Source of the DNA: Huaxiibacter chinensis
GTDB taxonomy: Bacteria > Pseudomonadota > Gammaproteobacteria > Enterobacterales > Enterobacteriaceae
Reading direction: 5' to 3'
Length of the DNA: 64,000 bases
Assembly (NCBI RefSeq): GCF_022171985.1
Contig: NZ_JAJVHF010000001.1
Location: 620,001 to 684,000, forward strand
Shown: positions 9,508 through 19,876 of the stretch, piece after piece
Layout: each line of letters opens with the position of its first letter
Numbering within the stretch: the first letter of the stretch is position 1
Notes under the pieces: model-generated
Databases searched by the model: none
Seen by the model: only the letters and a program-made list of their open reading frames with translations
What the model was told of the DNA's origin: nothing
Made by a program: the position numbers and the translations under genes

Positions 9508-10395
9508 ATGCCTGGGTTGTCTCGCAAAGCGCCGGTCTGGTTGCCCATCGTTGTGATACTGATTGCCATGCTCTCTATTCAGAGTGGCGCATCTCTCGCA
9601 AAATCGCTTTTCCCGCTGGTCGGCGCGCCCGGTGTGACGGCATTGCGTATTGCGCTGGGGACCATCATCCTGGTGGTGATATTTAAACCCTGGCGGCTCC
9701 GCTTTAAAAAAGAACAACGCCTGCCGCTGCTGTTTTACGGCTTGTCGCTGGGGGCAATGAACTATCTTTTCTATCTCTCTATTCAGACCGTGCCGCTGGG
9801 CATTGCCGTGGCCCTCGAGTTCACTGGCCCGCTGGCCGTTGCGCTGTTCTCCTCACGCCGTCCGGTCGATTTCGTCTGGGTGGTATTGGCCGTGCTGGGC
9901 TTATGGTTCTTACTTCCTCTCGGGCAGGACATCTCACACGTTGACCTGACCGGCGCTGCGCTGGCACTGGGCGCGGGAGCCTGCTGGGCGGTTTACATCC
10001 TTACGGGTCAACGTGCGGGGGAAGAACACGGCCCTGCTACGGTCGCGCTGGGCTCACTGATTGCCGCGATTATTTTCGTTCCTCTTGGGATGGCGCAAGC
10101 AACCGAGTCTATCTGGCAGTGGTCAATCCTCCCCGTTGGCCTGGCCGTCGCCGTGCTGTCCACGGCGCTCCCCTACTCTCTGGAGATGATCGCCCTGACC
10201 CGATTGCCGACGCGCATTTTCGGCACGCTGATGAGCATGGAGCCCGCGCTTGCCGCCATGTCAGGCATGGTCTTCCTTGGCGAAACGCTGACAGGTATCC
10301 AGACGCTGGCGCTGTGCTCAATCATTGCCGCTTCGATGGGGTCGACGCTCACGATGCGTCAGGAAAGCAAAATCAAGGAAATCGACATTAAATAA
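9508..10395 (+). CDS. rhtA: RhtA, threonine/homoserine exporter
   Basis: Inner-membrane DMT-superfamily exporter of 295 aa, the E. coli length, with ten predicted helices arranged as two EamA repeats. In E. coli it exports threonine and homoserine. Seen: MPGLSRKAPVWLPIVVIL start, GASLAKSLFPLVGAPGVTALR, LGAMNYLFYLSIQTVPLGIAVALEFTGPL and the second-repeat motif STALPYSLEMIALTRLP. The inner ATG is chosen over one five codons upstream because it matches the E. coli N-terminus and follows AGGAGAAAGG. It sits between ompX and dps as in E. coli. Confidence 0.95.
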   Translation: MPGLSRKAPVWLPIVVILIAMLSIQSGASLAKSLFPLVGAPGVTALRIALGTIILVVIFKPWRLRFKKEQRLPLLFYGLSLGAMNYLFYLSIQTVPLGIAVALEFTGPLAVALFSSRRPVDFVWVVLAVLGLWFLLPLGQDISHVDLTGAALALGAGACWAVYILTGQRAGEEHGPATVALGSLIAAIIFVPLGMAQATESIWQWSILPVGLAVAVLSTALPYSLEMIALTRLPTRIFGTLMSMEPALAAMSGMVFLGETLTGIQTLALCSIIAASMGSTLTMRQESKIKEIDIK

Positions 10396-10456
10396 GGCAG
10401 CGTTCTGCATAACCGCATGCGCGATGCAGAATAGCGGTCCTGATGGGTCTGTATTT

Positions 10457-10494
10457 ATTTCCTGACACACTTTAGTTTTGTCAGGAAATATTTT
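10457..10494 (+). terminator. likely rhtA terminator (11-bp hairpin)
   Basis: Perfect 11-bp inverted repeat ATTTCCTGACA/TGTCAGGAAAT with an 11-base loop, followed by ATTTT. It lies 60 bases after rhtA. An upstream weaker repeat TTCTGCAT/ATGCAGAA (10403-10431) may add to it. The stem is AT-rich and the T tract short, so a protein-binding role is also possible. Confidence 0.6.
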
Positions 10495-10600
10495 CACAAC
10501 GAACGAAATAAGCGATGTAATTAAGACACATCCGCAACACAATATAGCAAAGCCATAAATATCAATGATTTAATAAAATCCACCTTCCTCTTGCTATTAA

Positions 10601-11200
<600 letters not shown>

Positions 11201-11218
11201 TCCATACGGAATAACTAT

Positions 11219-11248
11219 CAAACCCTTGCCGCCCGGCAGGGGTTTTGC
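11219..11248 (+). terminator. dps terminator
   Basis: Stem AACCCTTGCC/GGCAGGGGTT (one G-U pair) around GCCC, ending in TTTT, 20 bases after the dps stop. Confidence 0.82.
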
Positions 11249-11391
11249 ACGTTTATGGTGCACCACTTCCGCCTTTATCCCCGCTTAAGTAAACGAAATG
11301 TAATAATCACCTCACGCAATCGTTAACGGAAGATTGTTTTCTCGCCTGATTTTACGCTTAATGGTGACTCGGCCTGCGCCACTCCCGGCGC

Positions 11392-11420
11392 GCACCAAAA
11401 CGGTGCTCCGTGTTGGTGCA
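11392..11420. promoter_or_regulatory. two overlapping NtrC-binding sites for glnH
   Basis: GCACCAAAACGGTGC (11392-11406) overlaps TGCTCCGTGTTGGTGCA (11404-11420); both match the NtrC consensus GCAC...GGTGC. Their centres lie about 121 and 108 bases before the predicted sigma-54 start, close to the overlapping upstream sites known for E. coli glnHp2. A weaker match lies at 11433-11450. Confidence 0.78.
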
Positions 11421-11490
11421 AACCGACGACGATGCATCGCTCATTGTGCAATACATGACATCATCCCCTTTGCAAAACAATAAGTTGTAA

Positions 11491-12306
<816 letters not shown>

Positions 12307-12331
12307 TTCAGCCTGATTGCAGGTTTGTAAC

Positions 12332-12388
12332 GCCCGGCGGCGGATACGCTGGCCGGGCCTACTTTTGAGTCATCGATGCGGTGACTCA
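12332..12388 (+). repeat. REP-like hairpin plus second hairpin between glnH and glnP
   Basis: GCCCGGC/GCCGGGC (12332-12358) resembles a REP palindrome followed by CCTAC. A second stem TGAGTCA/TGACTCA lies at 12366-12388. Such structures within operons usually stabilise the upstream mRNA or reduce downstream expression, which suits a binding protein made in excess. Confidence 0.7.
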
Positions 12389-12422
12389 GTGTTGTTTTCA
12401 CCACGGTATACAGGAAATTATC

Positions 12423-13082
12423 ATGCAGTTTGACTGGAGCGCCATCTGGCCTGCCATTCCACTCTTGCTTGAAGGCGCCAAAATGACCCTGTGGATTTCG
12501 GTCCTCGGTCTGGCTGGCGGGTTAGTTATCGGTCTTATCGCCGGTTTCGCCCGCAGCTACGGTGGCTGGATTGCTAACCACATCGCACTGGTTTTCATCG
12601 AAGTGATCCGCGGTACGCCTATTGTCGTACAGGTCATGTTTATCTACTTCGCCCTGCCGATGGCCTTCAATGACCTGCGCATTGATCCCTTTAGCGCGGC
12701 GGTAGTGACCATTATGATTAACTCTGGCGCCTACATTGCGGAGATCACCCGTGGTGCCGTGTTATCGATTCATAAAGGCTTCAGCGAAGCAGGTTTAGCG
12801 CTGGGTCTGTCTCGTCGCGAAACGATCCGCCACGTGATTTTGCCGCTGGCGTTGCGTCGTATGCTCCCGCCGCTGGGCAACCAGTGGATTATCAGCATTA
12901 AAGATACCTCTCTGTTTATCGTGATCGGCGTGGCTGAGCTGACCCGTCAGGGACAGGAGATCATTGCCGGTAACTTCCGCGCACTGGAAATCTGGAGTGC
13001 CGTTGCGGTGGTCTATCTGATTATCACGCTGCTGCTGAGCTTTGTTCTGCGTCGTCTGGAAAGAAGGATGAAAATCCTGTGA
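12423..13082 (+). CDS. glnP: GlnP, glutamine ABC transporter permease
   Basis: Inner-membrane permease of 219 aa, the E. coli length, forming the channel of the glutamine importer. Seen: HisMQ-family topology with about five helices, the segment [20 protein letters not shown], and the EAA loop [33 protein letters not shown], which docks onto the ATPase. The start giving [15 protein letters not shown] follows a clear AGGAAA site; an earlier in-frame ATG would add 14 residues not found in E. coli. Its end overlaps glnQ by four bases. Confidence 0.97.
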   Translation: MQFDWSAIWPAIPLLLEGAKMTLWISVLGLAGGLVIGLIAGFARSYGGWIANHIALVFIEVIRGTPIVVQVMFIYFALPMAFNDLRIDPFSAAVVTIMINSGAYIAEITRGAVLSIHKGFSEAGLALGLSRRETIRHVILPLALRRMLPPLGNQWIISIKDTSLFIVIGVAELTRQGQEIIAGNFRALEIWSAVAVVYLIITLLLSFVLRRLERRMKIL

Positions 13083-13801
13083 TTGAATTTAAAAATGTCT
13101 CCAAGCACTTTGGTCCTACCCAGGTGCTGCACAATATCGATTTAAACATCAAACAGGGTGAAGTGGTGGTGATCATCGGGCCGTCTGGCTCCGGTAAATC
13201 CACCCTGCTGCGCTGCATCAACAAGCTGGAAGATATCACCAGCGGCGATTTGATCGTTGACGGGTTAAAAGTTAACGACCCGAAAGTCGATGACCGCCTG
13301 ATTCGTCAGGAAGCGGGCATGGTGTTCCAGCAGTTTTATCTCTTCCCGCACCTGACGGCGCTGGAAAACGTGATGTTTGGACCGCTGCGCGTGCGCGGCG
13401 CCAGCAAAGCGGAAGCCGAAAAACTGGCAAAAGATCTGCTGGCGAAGGTCGGTCTGGCCGAGCGTGCGCACCACTACCCTTCTGAGCTTTCCGGTGGACA
13501 GCAGCAGCGCGTGGCGATTGCCCGTGCGCTGGCGGTAAAACCTAAAATGATGCTGTTTGATGAGCCAACCTCTGCGCTGGATCCTGAATTACGCCATGAA
13601 GTATTGAAAGTCATGCAGGACCTGGCGGAAGAAGGGATGACCATGGTCATTGTGACGCACGAGATTGGCTTCGCCGAGAAAGTGGCATCGCGGCTGATTT
13701 TCATCGATAAAGGGCGTATTGCCGAAGACGGCAACCCACAGGAACTGATTGCGAACCCGCCTAGCCCGCGTTTGCAGGAGTTTCTGCAGCACGTCTCCTG
13801 A
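13079..13801 (+). CDS. glnQ: GlnQ, glutamine ABC transporter ATPase
   Basis: 240-residue cytoplasmic ATPase that energises GlnHP. Seen: Walker [11 protein letters not shown]-loop [17 protein letters not shown], signature LSGGQQQR, Walker [15 protein letters not shown] and switch His in VTHEIGF. It starts with GTG, overlapping the glnP stop (GTGA), so it is translationally coupled. Last gene of the operon, followed by a terminator. Confidence 0.98.
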   Translation: MIEFKNVSKHFGPTQVLHNIDLNIKQGEVVVIIGPSGSGKSTLLRCINKLEDITSGDLIVDGLKVNDPKVDDRLIRQEAGMVFQQFYLFPHLTALENVMFGPLRVRGASKAEAEKLAKDLLAKVGLAERAHHYPSELSGGQQQRVAIARALAVKPKMMLFDEPTSALDPELRHEVLKVMQDLAEEGMTMVIVTHEIGFAEKVASRLIFIDKGRIAEDGNPQELIANPPSPRLQEFLQHVS

Positions 13802-13818
13802 AAGCCATAACGTTCATG

Positions 13819-13850
13819 AGCCGGGACGCGCAAGCAACCCGGCTTTTTTT
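13819..13850 (+). terminator. glnHPQ terminator
   Basis: Stem AGCCGGG/CCCGGCT with a 12-base loop and a T tract, 18 bases after glnQ. Confidence 0.9.
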
Positions 13851-13939
13851 ACGCCAGATTCCTCCCAAAAAAATACATTCCTCCCCCGCCTTCTATACTT
13901 ATCATTTTATTCAGTATTTTAATGTCACCGGAGGACGCC

Positions 13940-16159
13940 GTGCCGTGGATCCTAGTGTTCCTGTTCTGTCTCTTTTGCGCTCCGGCGCAGGCGGTAACGA
14001 TTCCCGGCGTCACAACCGGCGCGTCAGCATCTCAGGAAAAGGCACCGCCTCCTGAACCCGACGTTGAACAGAAAAAAGCCGCCTACCGTGCGCTGGCAGA
14101 CGTACTGGAAAACGACACGTCGCGTCAGGAGCTGATCGAACAGCTTCGTAAAGTGGCCGACACGCCGCCTAAGGAGCAGGTGCCGGTTATCACCCCACCG
14201 GAAGTGGAAGATCAAAAAACGGTGCTGGAAAACATCACCGACGTGGGCCGCCACTACGGAGAGGCTCTCTCCTCTCGGTTTGCCCAGCTCTACCGCAACC
14301 TGATCGGCTCCCCGCACAAAGCCTTCAATCCTCAAACCTTCTCTAACGCCGCCAGCCACTTTCTTATTCTGGCAGCCAGCGTATTTACCCTTTACTGGCT
14401 GTTACGCCTGTGCGCATGGCCGCTCTACCTTAAAATGGGCCGCTGGGGACGGAAGAAGAATCGCGAGAAAAGCAGCTGGCTGCATCTGCCGCTGATGATT
14501 TCCGCCGCGTTTGTTATTGATTTACTGCTTCTGGCGCTGACCCTGTTTGTCGGCCAGGTGCTGATCGAAACTCTTCATACCGGAAGCAAAACGATCGCCT
14601 TCCAGCAAGGGCTGTTCCTTAATGCCTTTGCGTTGATTGAGTTCTTTAAGGCGCTGCTACGGTTGATATTCTGCCCACGCGTGCCGGATCTTCGCCCCTT
14701 CACGATTCAGGATGAGAGCGCTAAATACTGGGCCGTACGCCTGAGTATTCTCAGCGGTCTCATCGGCTATGGTCTTATGGTCGCCGTGCCGATTATCTCA
14801 AATCAGGTCAACGTGCAGATTGGCGCCCTGGCCAACGTGCTGATTATGATCTGTATTACCGTCTGGGCCTTGTACCTCATTTTCCATAATAAAAGAGCGA
14901 TCACCGAAAGCCTGCTGCATCTTGCTGACCGCTCGCTCACCTTCTTTAGCCTGTTTATCCGCGCCTTTGCCCTGGTGTGGCACTGGCTGGCGAGCGCCTA
15001 CTTCATTGTGCTCTGCTTCTTTTCGCTGTTCGATCCGGGCAACAGCCTGAAGTTTATGATGGGCGCCACCTTCCGCAGTCTGGCCATCATCGGCATCGCG
15101 GCGTTTGTCTCCGGTTTGCTGTCACGCTGGCTCTCGAAAACCATCACCCTTTCCCCACACGTTCAGCGTAATTACCCGGAGCTACAAAAGCGGGTGAATG
15201 GCTGGATCTCCGTCTCGCTGAAGGTCGCCCGTATTCTGACGGTGTGTGTGGCTATTATGCTGCTGCTGAATGCGTGGGGATTATTTGATTTCTGGAACTG
15301 GCTGCACAACGGTGCAGGCGAGAAAACGGTGGATGTCCTGATTCGTATTGCGCTGATTCTGTTCTTCTCCGCCATCGGCTGGACTCTGCTTGCCAGCCTG
15401 ATTGAAAACAGACTGGTATCCGATGTCCATGGGCGACCTTTGCCCAGCGCCCGTGCGCGAACGCTGCTAACCCTGTGCCGCAACGCCCTTGCGGTGATTA
15501 TCAGCACCATCACGATTATGATCCTGCTGTCTGAAATTGGGGTGAATATTGCGCCTCTGCTCGCCGGGGCGGGCGCGTTGGGGCTGGCCATTTCATTCGG
15601 GTCGCAAACGCTGGTGAAGGATATTATTACCGGCGTCTTTATTCAGTTCGAGAACGGGATGAACACGGGCGACCTGGTGACCATTGGGCCGTTAACCGGC
15701 ACGGTTGAGCGTATGTCGATTCGATCCGTTGGCGTGCGCCAGGATACCGGCGCGTATCACATTATTCCCTGGTCCTCGATCACCACCTTCGCGAACTTTG
15801 TTCGAGGCATCGGCTCGGTGGTAGCAAACTACGATGTCGACCGTCATGAGGATGCAGAGAAAGCGAAACAGGCGCTAAGAGCCGCCGTGGAGGAGCTGAT
15901 GGAGATGGAGGATATCCGGGGGCTGGTGATTGGCGAACCGTCGTTTGCGGGCATTGTGGGGCTGACGAACACCGCTTTTACCCTGCGCGTGTCGTTCACC
16001 ACCCAGCCGCTTAAACAGTGGACGGTGCGGTTTGCCCTCGACAGCATGGTGAAAAAACACTTTGATCTCGCCGACGTGCGTGCGCCGGTACAAACGTATC
16101 AGCTTTTGCCTGCGCCTGCGTCAGGCACGCCGCCAACTCCAGAGGAGCCGACGCTGTAG
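13940..16159 (+). CDS. ybiO: YbiO, MscS-family mechanosensitive channel
   Basis: Large inner-membrane mechanosensitive channel of 739 aa (E. coli 741) that releases solutes during hypo-osmotic shock. Seen: signal-like N-terminus (ILVFLFCLFCAPAQA), a periplasmic Pro/Glu-rich stretch, about ten membrane helices, and the MscS pore helix region with LLAGAGALGLAISFGSQTLVKDIITG, followed by the cytoplasmic beta domain (FENGMNTGDLVTIGPLTGTVE). The GTG start is chosen because GGAGG lies five bases upstream and the product then begins like E. coli; the earlier ATG at 13922 would place that site inside the gene. Confidence 0.93.
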   Translation: MPWILVFLFCLFCAPAQAVTIPGVTTGASASQEKAPPPEPDVEQKKAAYRALADVLENDTSRQELIEQLRKVADTPPKEQVPVITPPEVEDQKTVLENITDVGRHYGEALSSRFAQLYRNLIGSPHKAFNPQTFSNAASHFLILAASVFTLYWLLRLCAWPLYLKMGRWGRKKNREKSSWLHLPLMISAAFVIDLLLLALTLFVGQVLIETLHTGSKTIAFQQGLFLNAFALIEFFKALLRLIFCPRVPDLRPFTIQDESAKYWAVRLSILSGLIGYGLMVAVPIISNQVNVQIGALANVLIMICITVWALYLIFHNKRAITESLLHLADRSLTFFSLFIRAFALVWHWLASAYFIVLCFFSLFDPGNSLKFMMGATFRSLAIIGIAAFVSGLLSRWLSKTITLSPHVQRNYPELQKRVNGWISVSLKVARILTVCVAIMLLLNAWGLFDFWNWLHNGAGEKTVDVLIRIALILFFSAIGWTLLASLIENRLVSDVHGRPLPSARARTLLTLCRNALAVIISTITIMILLSEIGVNIAPLLAGAGALGLAISFGSQTLVKDIITGVFIQFENGMNTGDLVTIGPLTGTVERMSIRSVGVRQDTGAYHIIPWSSITTFANFVRGIGSVVANYDVDRHEDAEKAKQALRAAVEELMEMEDIRGLVIGEPSFAGIVGLTNTAFTLRVSFTTQPLKQWTVRFALDSMVKKHFDLADVRAPVQTYQLLPAPASGTPPTPEEPTL

Positions 16160-16170
16160 GGAATTCTCGT

Positions 16171-16198
16171 GCCGGGCAAGCAGGATGCCTGACCCGGC
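16171..16198. terminator. nested hairpin between ybiO and rlmF
   Basis: GCCGGG/CCCGGC enclosing CAGG/CCTG, between convergent gene ends. There is no long T tract, so termination strength is uncertain; it could also be a REP-type element. Confidence 0.5.
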
Positions 16199-16204
16199 CG
16201 TCGG

Positions 16205-17116
16205 TCATTTACGCCGTTTGGCGTCGTCCATAAAGGTCCAGCCAATAAAGCGGCTCTGCTTTTGCCCCTGCGCCATCTCTTTTTTGACAACTTTTACCGC
16301 GCCCACGCGCGTTAACGCCCGGTACAGCGGCGGCAGGTTATCACCGCGGGAAACCAGCGTAGTGAACCACTTCACCTGACGACCAAACTGGGGGCTCTCT
16401 TCGATCATTTTTTCAATGAACGCCACTTCGCCGCCCTCGCACCATAGCTCGTGCTGCTGGCCGCCAAAGTTCAGCGCGCCATCTTCCGCCTGACCCAGGT
16501 TGCGTCGCTTGCGCTCGCTCCCTGCCCGTGCAGCGTCTGCCGAATCGTGGAACGGAGGATTACACATGGTGGCATCGTAAAATTCGTTTTTATGGATAAC
16601 GCCGGTAAAGATCGCAGAGGCCTCTTTTTGCCTGCGCAAGCGAATGGCGCGGGTCAATCCGGCATTACCGTTGATAATCGCCTGAGCGCTTGAGAAGGCT
16701 TCTGAACCAATTTCACTTCCGGTGAAGCGCCAGCCGTATTCGGCTACCCCAATCAGCGGATAGATCAGGTTGGCACCGGTACCAATATCCAGCACGGTCG
16801 CGTTCTCAGGCAGCACGCCTTCGCGATCTTCTGCTAACAGATCAGCAAGGTGGTGAACATAGTCGGCGCGCCCAGGCACCGGGGGACAGAGAAAACCGTC
16901 CGGAATGTCCCACTGCGCGACACCGTAAAAATGGGCCAGAAGCGCTTTGTTCAGCGCTTTGACTGCCAGGGGATCGGCAAAATTGACCGAAGGCTCGCCC
17001 GCAGGGGTTTGCACAATATAGTGTTGCAGTTCGGGGTGACTTTGACACAACGCATTCATGTCATAGCGGCTGCGGTGGCGGTTACGCGGGTGCAATCCCG
17101 GCTTTTGGGCAGTCAT
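16205..17116 (-). CDS. rlmF: RlmF, 23S rRNA adenine-1618 N6-methyltransferase
   Basis: SAM-dependent rRNA methyltransferase (303 aa; E. coli 308) that methylates A1618 of 23S rRNA. Seen: basic N-terminus [34 protein letters not shown]-binding loop [16 protein letters not shown], and the N6-adenine catalytic motif NPPF in [12 protein letters not shown], followed by [10 protein letters not shown]. The C-terminus is a few residues shorter than in E. coli. Convergent with ybiO. Confidence 0.95.
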   Translation of the reverse strand: MTAQKPGLHPRNRHRSRYDMNALCQSHPELQHYIVQTPAGEPSVNFADPLAVKALNKALLAHFYGVAQWDIPDGFLCPPVPGRADYVHHLADLLAEDREGVLPENATVLDIGTGANLIYPLIGVAEYGWRFTGSEIGSEAFSSAQAIINGNAGLTRAIRLRRQKEASAIFTGVIHKNEFYDATMCNPPFHDSADAARAGSERKRRNLGQAEDGALNFGGQQHELWCEGGEVAFIEKMIEESPQFGRQVKWFTTLVSRGDNLPPLYRALTRVGAVKVVKKEMAQGQKQSRFIGWTFMDDAKRRK

Positions 17117-17358
17117 GGCTTTCTCCTTTAAACAGCGGCGTAAGATACCCTCTGACGGCGCGACGGTAAATAACTCTCTTCAGCGCACCTTATTCTTACA
17201 GAAATCAGTCACCTGTATATCTATGATCTGTCAGCACTTTGTCAAAGAATGTCGTTCAAAAAATAAGCAGATCATCATCAAATATTTGCGCTAAATCACA
17301 CTGCGCAACCTTCTAAACTTAGGTTGAATCACCCGTTGTCTCTCAGAGGAATGTGATT

Positions 17359-17622
17359 ATGAAAAAATATCTGACGCTCATTGCTGCTGGCGCGCTGGCA
17401 ACCCTCTCCTTCTCTGCATGGTCTGTTCAGTCATTAACGCAAAGCACGGACACCGGCCAGCTCCGCCCTGCCGGTACGGTCTCTGCCACTGGCGCGGCGA
17501 ATCTTGACGACCTTCAGGCCAAACTGGCGGAAAAAGCGCGGGAAGAAGGCGCAAAAGGGTTTGTGGTGAATTCGGCAAGCGGTGAAAACCGTATGTTCGG
17601 GACGGCCACCATCTATAAATAA
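17359..17622 (+). CDS. mcbA: McbA-like DUF1471 (YhcN family) periplasmic protein
   Basis: 87-residue secreted protein close to E. coli McbA (YbiM), linked there to colanic acid overproduction and biofilm mucoidy under McbR control. Seen: signal peptide ending SFSAWS, then the family core GQLRPAGTVSATGAANLDDL, AKLAEKAREEGAKGF and the C-terminal MFGTATIYK. The ATG after ATGTGATT with AGAGGAA upstream is the start. A close paralogue (ybiJ) lies 0.9 kb downstream. A weak hairpin (17634-17657) follows without a T tract. Confidence 0.88.
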   Translation: MKKYLTLIAAGALATLSFSAWSVQSLTQSTDTGQLRPAGTVSATGAANLDDLQAKLAEKAREEGAKGFVVNSASGENRMFGTATIYK

Positions 17623-17731
17623 CCCTCCACTCAACTGCATCTGTCTTCAGGTGCAGTGCTCCCCCTGACTTGACAGTACGTTTTCTGACCCCATATCTAT
17701 TCTAACCTATCACTTCCTTGTAGGAGGCACC

Positions 17732-17998
17732 ATGGCATCCGGATGGGCAAATGACGACGCGGTAAATGAACAGATCAACAGTACGATTGAAGATGCTGTT
17801 GCGCGCGTAAGAGGCGAATTATCGACAGGCGAAAGCCTGACAGAATGTGAAGAATGTGGCGAACCCATTCCCGAAGCCCGGCGTAAGGCCGTACCGGGCG
17901 TGCGGCTATGCCTGGCGTGCCAGCAGAATAAAGATTCACATAATACGAAATATGCAGGATATAATCGCAGAGGATCTAAGGATAGCCAGTTGCGCTGA
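17732..17998 (+). CDS. ybiI: YbiI, DksA/TraR-type zinc-finger protein
   Basis: 88 aa, the E. coli length. Seen: MASGWANDDAVNEQINSTIEDA, then the zinc finger CEECGEPIPEARRKAVPGVRLCLACQ (C-x2-C...C-x2-C) and the conserved tail YNRRGSKDSQLR. Family members bind in the RNA-polymerase secondary channel; the role of this short member is not known to me. GTAGGAGG precedes the ATG. Encoded between the two DUF1471 genes, followed by its own terminator. Confidence 0.92.
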   Translation: MASGWANDDAVNEQINSTIEDAVARVRGELSTGESLTECEECGEPIPEARRKAVPGVRLCLACQQNKDSHNTKYAGYNRRGSKDSQLR

Positions 17999-18099
17999 CT
18001 CTTCTTTACCTTTTTACCCTGTGAAAAGGGATTACTTTACGCTCACGTTTTTTTATATGCCGCGTAGCAAATTGTGCCCTGTCAGCAGGTTCTGTAAAG

Positions 18100-18139
18100 C
18101 GAAGCGGCAAGAACTGTAAAGCGCCGCTTCGATTTTATT
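18100..18139 (+). terminator. ybiI terminator
   Basis: Perfect 9-bp stem CGAAGCGGC/GCCGCTTCG with a 14-base loop, followed by ATTTTATT. The decamer CTGTAAAGCG occurs twice (18092 and 18115), once before the stem and once running into its right arm. Confidence 0.75.
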
Positions 18140-18283
18140 AATATTCAATAACTTATTTATCATTCAATTTTTTTGAGTAACGACGTCAATTCTATTCGAT
18201 TTTATCTTTCGCAAAAAAACGTGATACTTATCACATCGACGGAACATCGTCCCCTTAACAGAATAACCTGCGAGAGATTCACT

Positions 18284-18544
18284 ATGAAAACCATCAAATA
18301 TGCTGTTGCTGCCCTTGCTCTGACCACGCTCTCTTTCGGTGCTTTTGCGGCACAGTCTGTGACTTCAGCTCAGGCACATAACATGAACAAAATCGGTGTG
18401 GTAAGCGCAGAAGGTGCAACGACGCTGGATGGTCTGGAAGCCCAGCTGGCTGAGAAAGCGTCTGCTGCTGGCGCAAGCGGTTACACCATTACCTCTGCGA
18501 ACACCAATAACAAACTGAGTGGTACTGCGGTTATCTATAAATAA
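18284..18544 (+). CDS. ybiJ: YbiJ, DUF1471 (YhcN family) periplasmic protein
   Basis: 86-residue secreted protein, the E. coli length. Seen: signal peptide MKTIKYAVAALALTTLSFGAFA, then NKIGVVSAEGATTLDGLEAQLAEKA and C-terminal GTAVIYK, the same plan as McbA upstream (GTVSATGA...LDDLQAKLAEKA...GTATIYK). An upstream ATG at 18173 would add 37 residues without a signal peptide and is rejected; GAGAGATTC lies before the chosen ATG. Such proteins respond to envelope, acid or peroxide stress in relatives; no precise role is known here. Confidence 0.9.
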   Translation: MKTIKYAVAALALTTLSFGAFAAQSVTSAQAHNMNKIGVVSAEGATTLDGLEAQLAEKASAAGASGYTITSANTNNKLSGTAVIYK

Positions 18545-18629
18545 CCCAAACGAAATTCTGCTCCACGCTCGCGTGACCCTCTGCGAGTGGCTCCACCCTC
18601 ATTGACCCTGTTGTTATTACCCTTTGTTT

Positions 18630-18660
18630 GCCCGTCCGCCACTGGACGGGCTTTTTTTTG
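18630..18660 (+). terminator. ybiJ terminator
   Basis: Perfect stem GCCCGTCC/GGACGGGC with a six-base loop and eight T residues, ending against the convergent ybiB stop. Confidence 0.93.
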
Positions 18661-18661
18661 C

Positions 18662-19624
18662 CTAAAATGTCTGTGCAATGCGCGCAAGCGCCGCGTCCAG
18701 GGACGCCGCCTCACCGGTCGCCACCAGACAACAGGCCAGTTGCTGCTTTAAGGAGTGCGGAATGGGTTCATTTCCCGCCAGGCAGCGCGCGATCCAGCGA
18801 GCCGTGGTTTCTGCATCTTTCGCCTCTGGCAGGGCGATATCAACGCTCTCTTCACCGCGTTCCAGCAACACACGCGTCCCCTGTTCGTCAATCAGCGTCA
18901 TCTGCGGACAACGCTGCGGGTTAGCGTATGCCTCCCCCTCCGTGCCGTGCATCAACAGCCCTTTGCCGCCAATTTCGGCAAAGAAGGCCGCGACACGCGT
19001 GACATACTCCGGATGCGAAACGCTGGAAAGCCGCAGAGCAGACGCTTCGCCAAACGGCGTCGCCAGCTTCGCCAGGGTGTGGGCGCTGTTACGCACGCCC
19101 ATTCGCCAGCGCATGTCCAGCTGATTTTCCAGCGGCGGGCAGAGCGCCCCCACCGGAATAAAGACGGGACGGTCGCCGTCCAGTTTTGCCTGCGCCTGCC
19201 CTTCATGCAGCGTGGGCGCAATTCCCAGCAGCTCGAAGATGGTCCCGGTCAGCACGCGCGTCGGATCCGCGCTCACCCCATGGACCACCACCGGAAAACC
19301 CAGCTTGCTGAGTAATAACGCCAGCAGCGGGGTCAGGTTGGCCTGCTTACGCGCCCCGTTATAGGTGGGGATGACGATCGGCATAGGGCGGCCTTCAGGC
19401 GGTGTGAGACGCATAGTCTTCGCCTGCATGGCCTCATAGAAGCCGCGCATTTCTGCTTCCCCTTCCCCTTTGATGCGCAGCGCAATCAGGATGCCGCCCA
19501 TCTCCAGTTCAGGGACATCGCCGTTCAGCATATGGCTGTATAAGGCCCGTGCCGTTTCCTGGTCCAGATCGCGCGCATGATTCTTCCCGCGCCCTACCTC
19601 TTTGATAATTTTGCGATAATCCAC
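18662..19624 (-). CDS. ybiB: YbiB, TrpD2-family nucleic-acid-binding protein
   Basis: 320 aa, the E. coli length. It has the fold of anthranilate phosphoribosyltransferase (TrpD2 branch) but binds nucleic acids without sequence preference; the E. coli gene is part of the dinG SOS locus. Seen: start MDYRKIIKEVGRGKNHARDLDQETARALY, the helical N-domain and the glycine-rich phosphate region with variant residues (TYNGARKQANLTPLLALLL where TrpD has GTGGD). In E. coli dinG and ybiB are neighbours; here a fimbrial operon separates them, so any dinG-ybiB readthrough is broken. Confidence 0.92.
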   Translation of the reverse strand: MDYRKIIKEVGRGKNHARDLDQETARALYSHMLNGDVPELEMGGILIALRIKGEGEAEMRGFYEAMQAKTMRLTPPEGRPMPIVIPTYNGARKQANLTPLLALLLSKLGFPVVVHGVSADPTRVLTGTIFELLGIAPTLHEGQAQAKLDGDRPVFIPVGALCPPLENQLDMRWRMGVRNSAHTLAKLATPFGEASALRLSSVSHPEYVTRVAAFFAEIGGKGLLMHGTEGEAYANPQRCPQMTLIDEQGTRVLLERGEESVDIALPEAKDAETTARWIARCLAGNEPIPHSLKQQLACCLVATGEAASLDAALARIAQTF

Positions 19625-19876
19625 GACATTTCTCCTGAAGACATCTTATTAACAATATAGCCCTGAAGAAGTGCTGGCCGATAGTTTTTTGTCATCGCCT
19701 GACGGGTGCCTGTTATCGCAACAGAACAAAAAGCTCAAGCGATAATTCAATTAATTCTAATGCCTGCAGAAGATTCTTAACCCAACGCATTCTGATTAAA
19801 TAACAACCGACAAAGAGTGGCGTGCGATACGTCGAACCCGGGCAGGGTTTTTCAGGAGAAATAAGCAGGATTCATT
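19625..19876. other. intergenic region before the fimbrial operon
   Basis: About 250 AT-rich bases between ybiB and the first pilin gene. It holds the fimbrial promoter and the CAGGAGAAATAAG leader. No invertible repeat pair, recombinase gene or transposase remnant was seen. Confidence 0.5.

Noticed and set aside
19625-19876. phase-variable invertible promoter for the fimbrial operon
   Set aside because: No inverted repeat pair of useful length and no fimB/fimE-type recombinase gene in the window.
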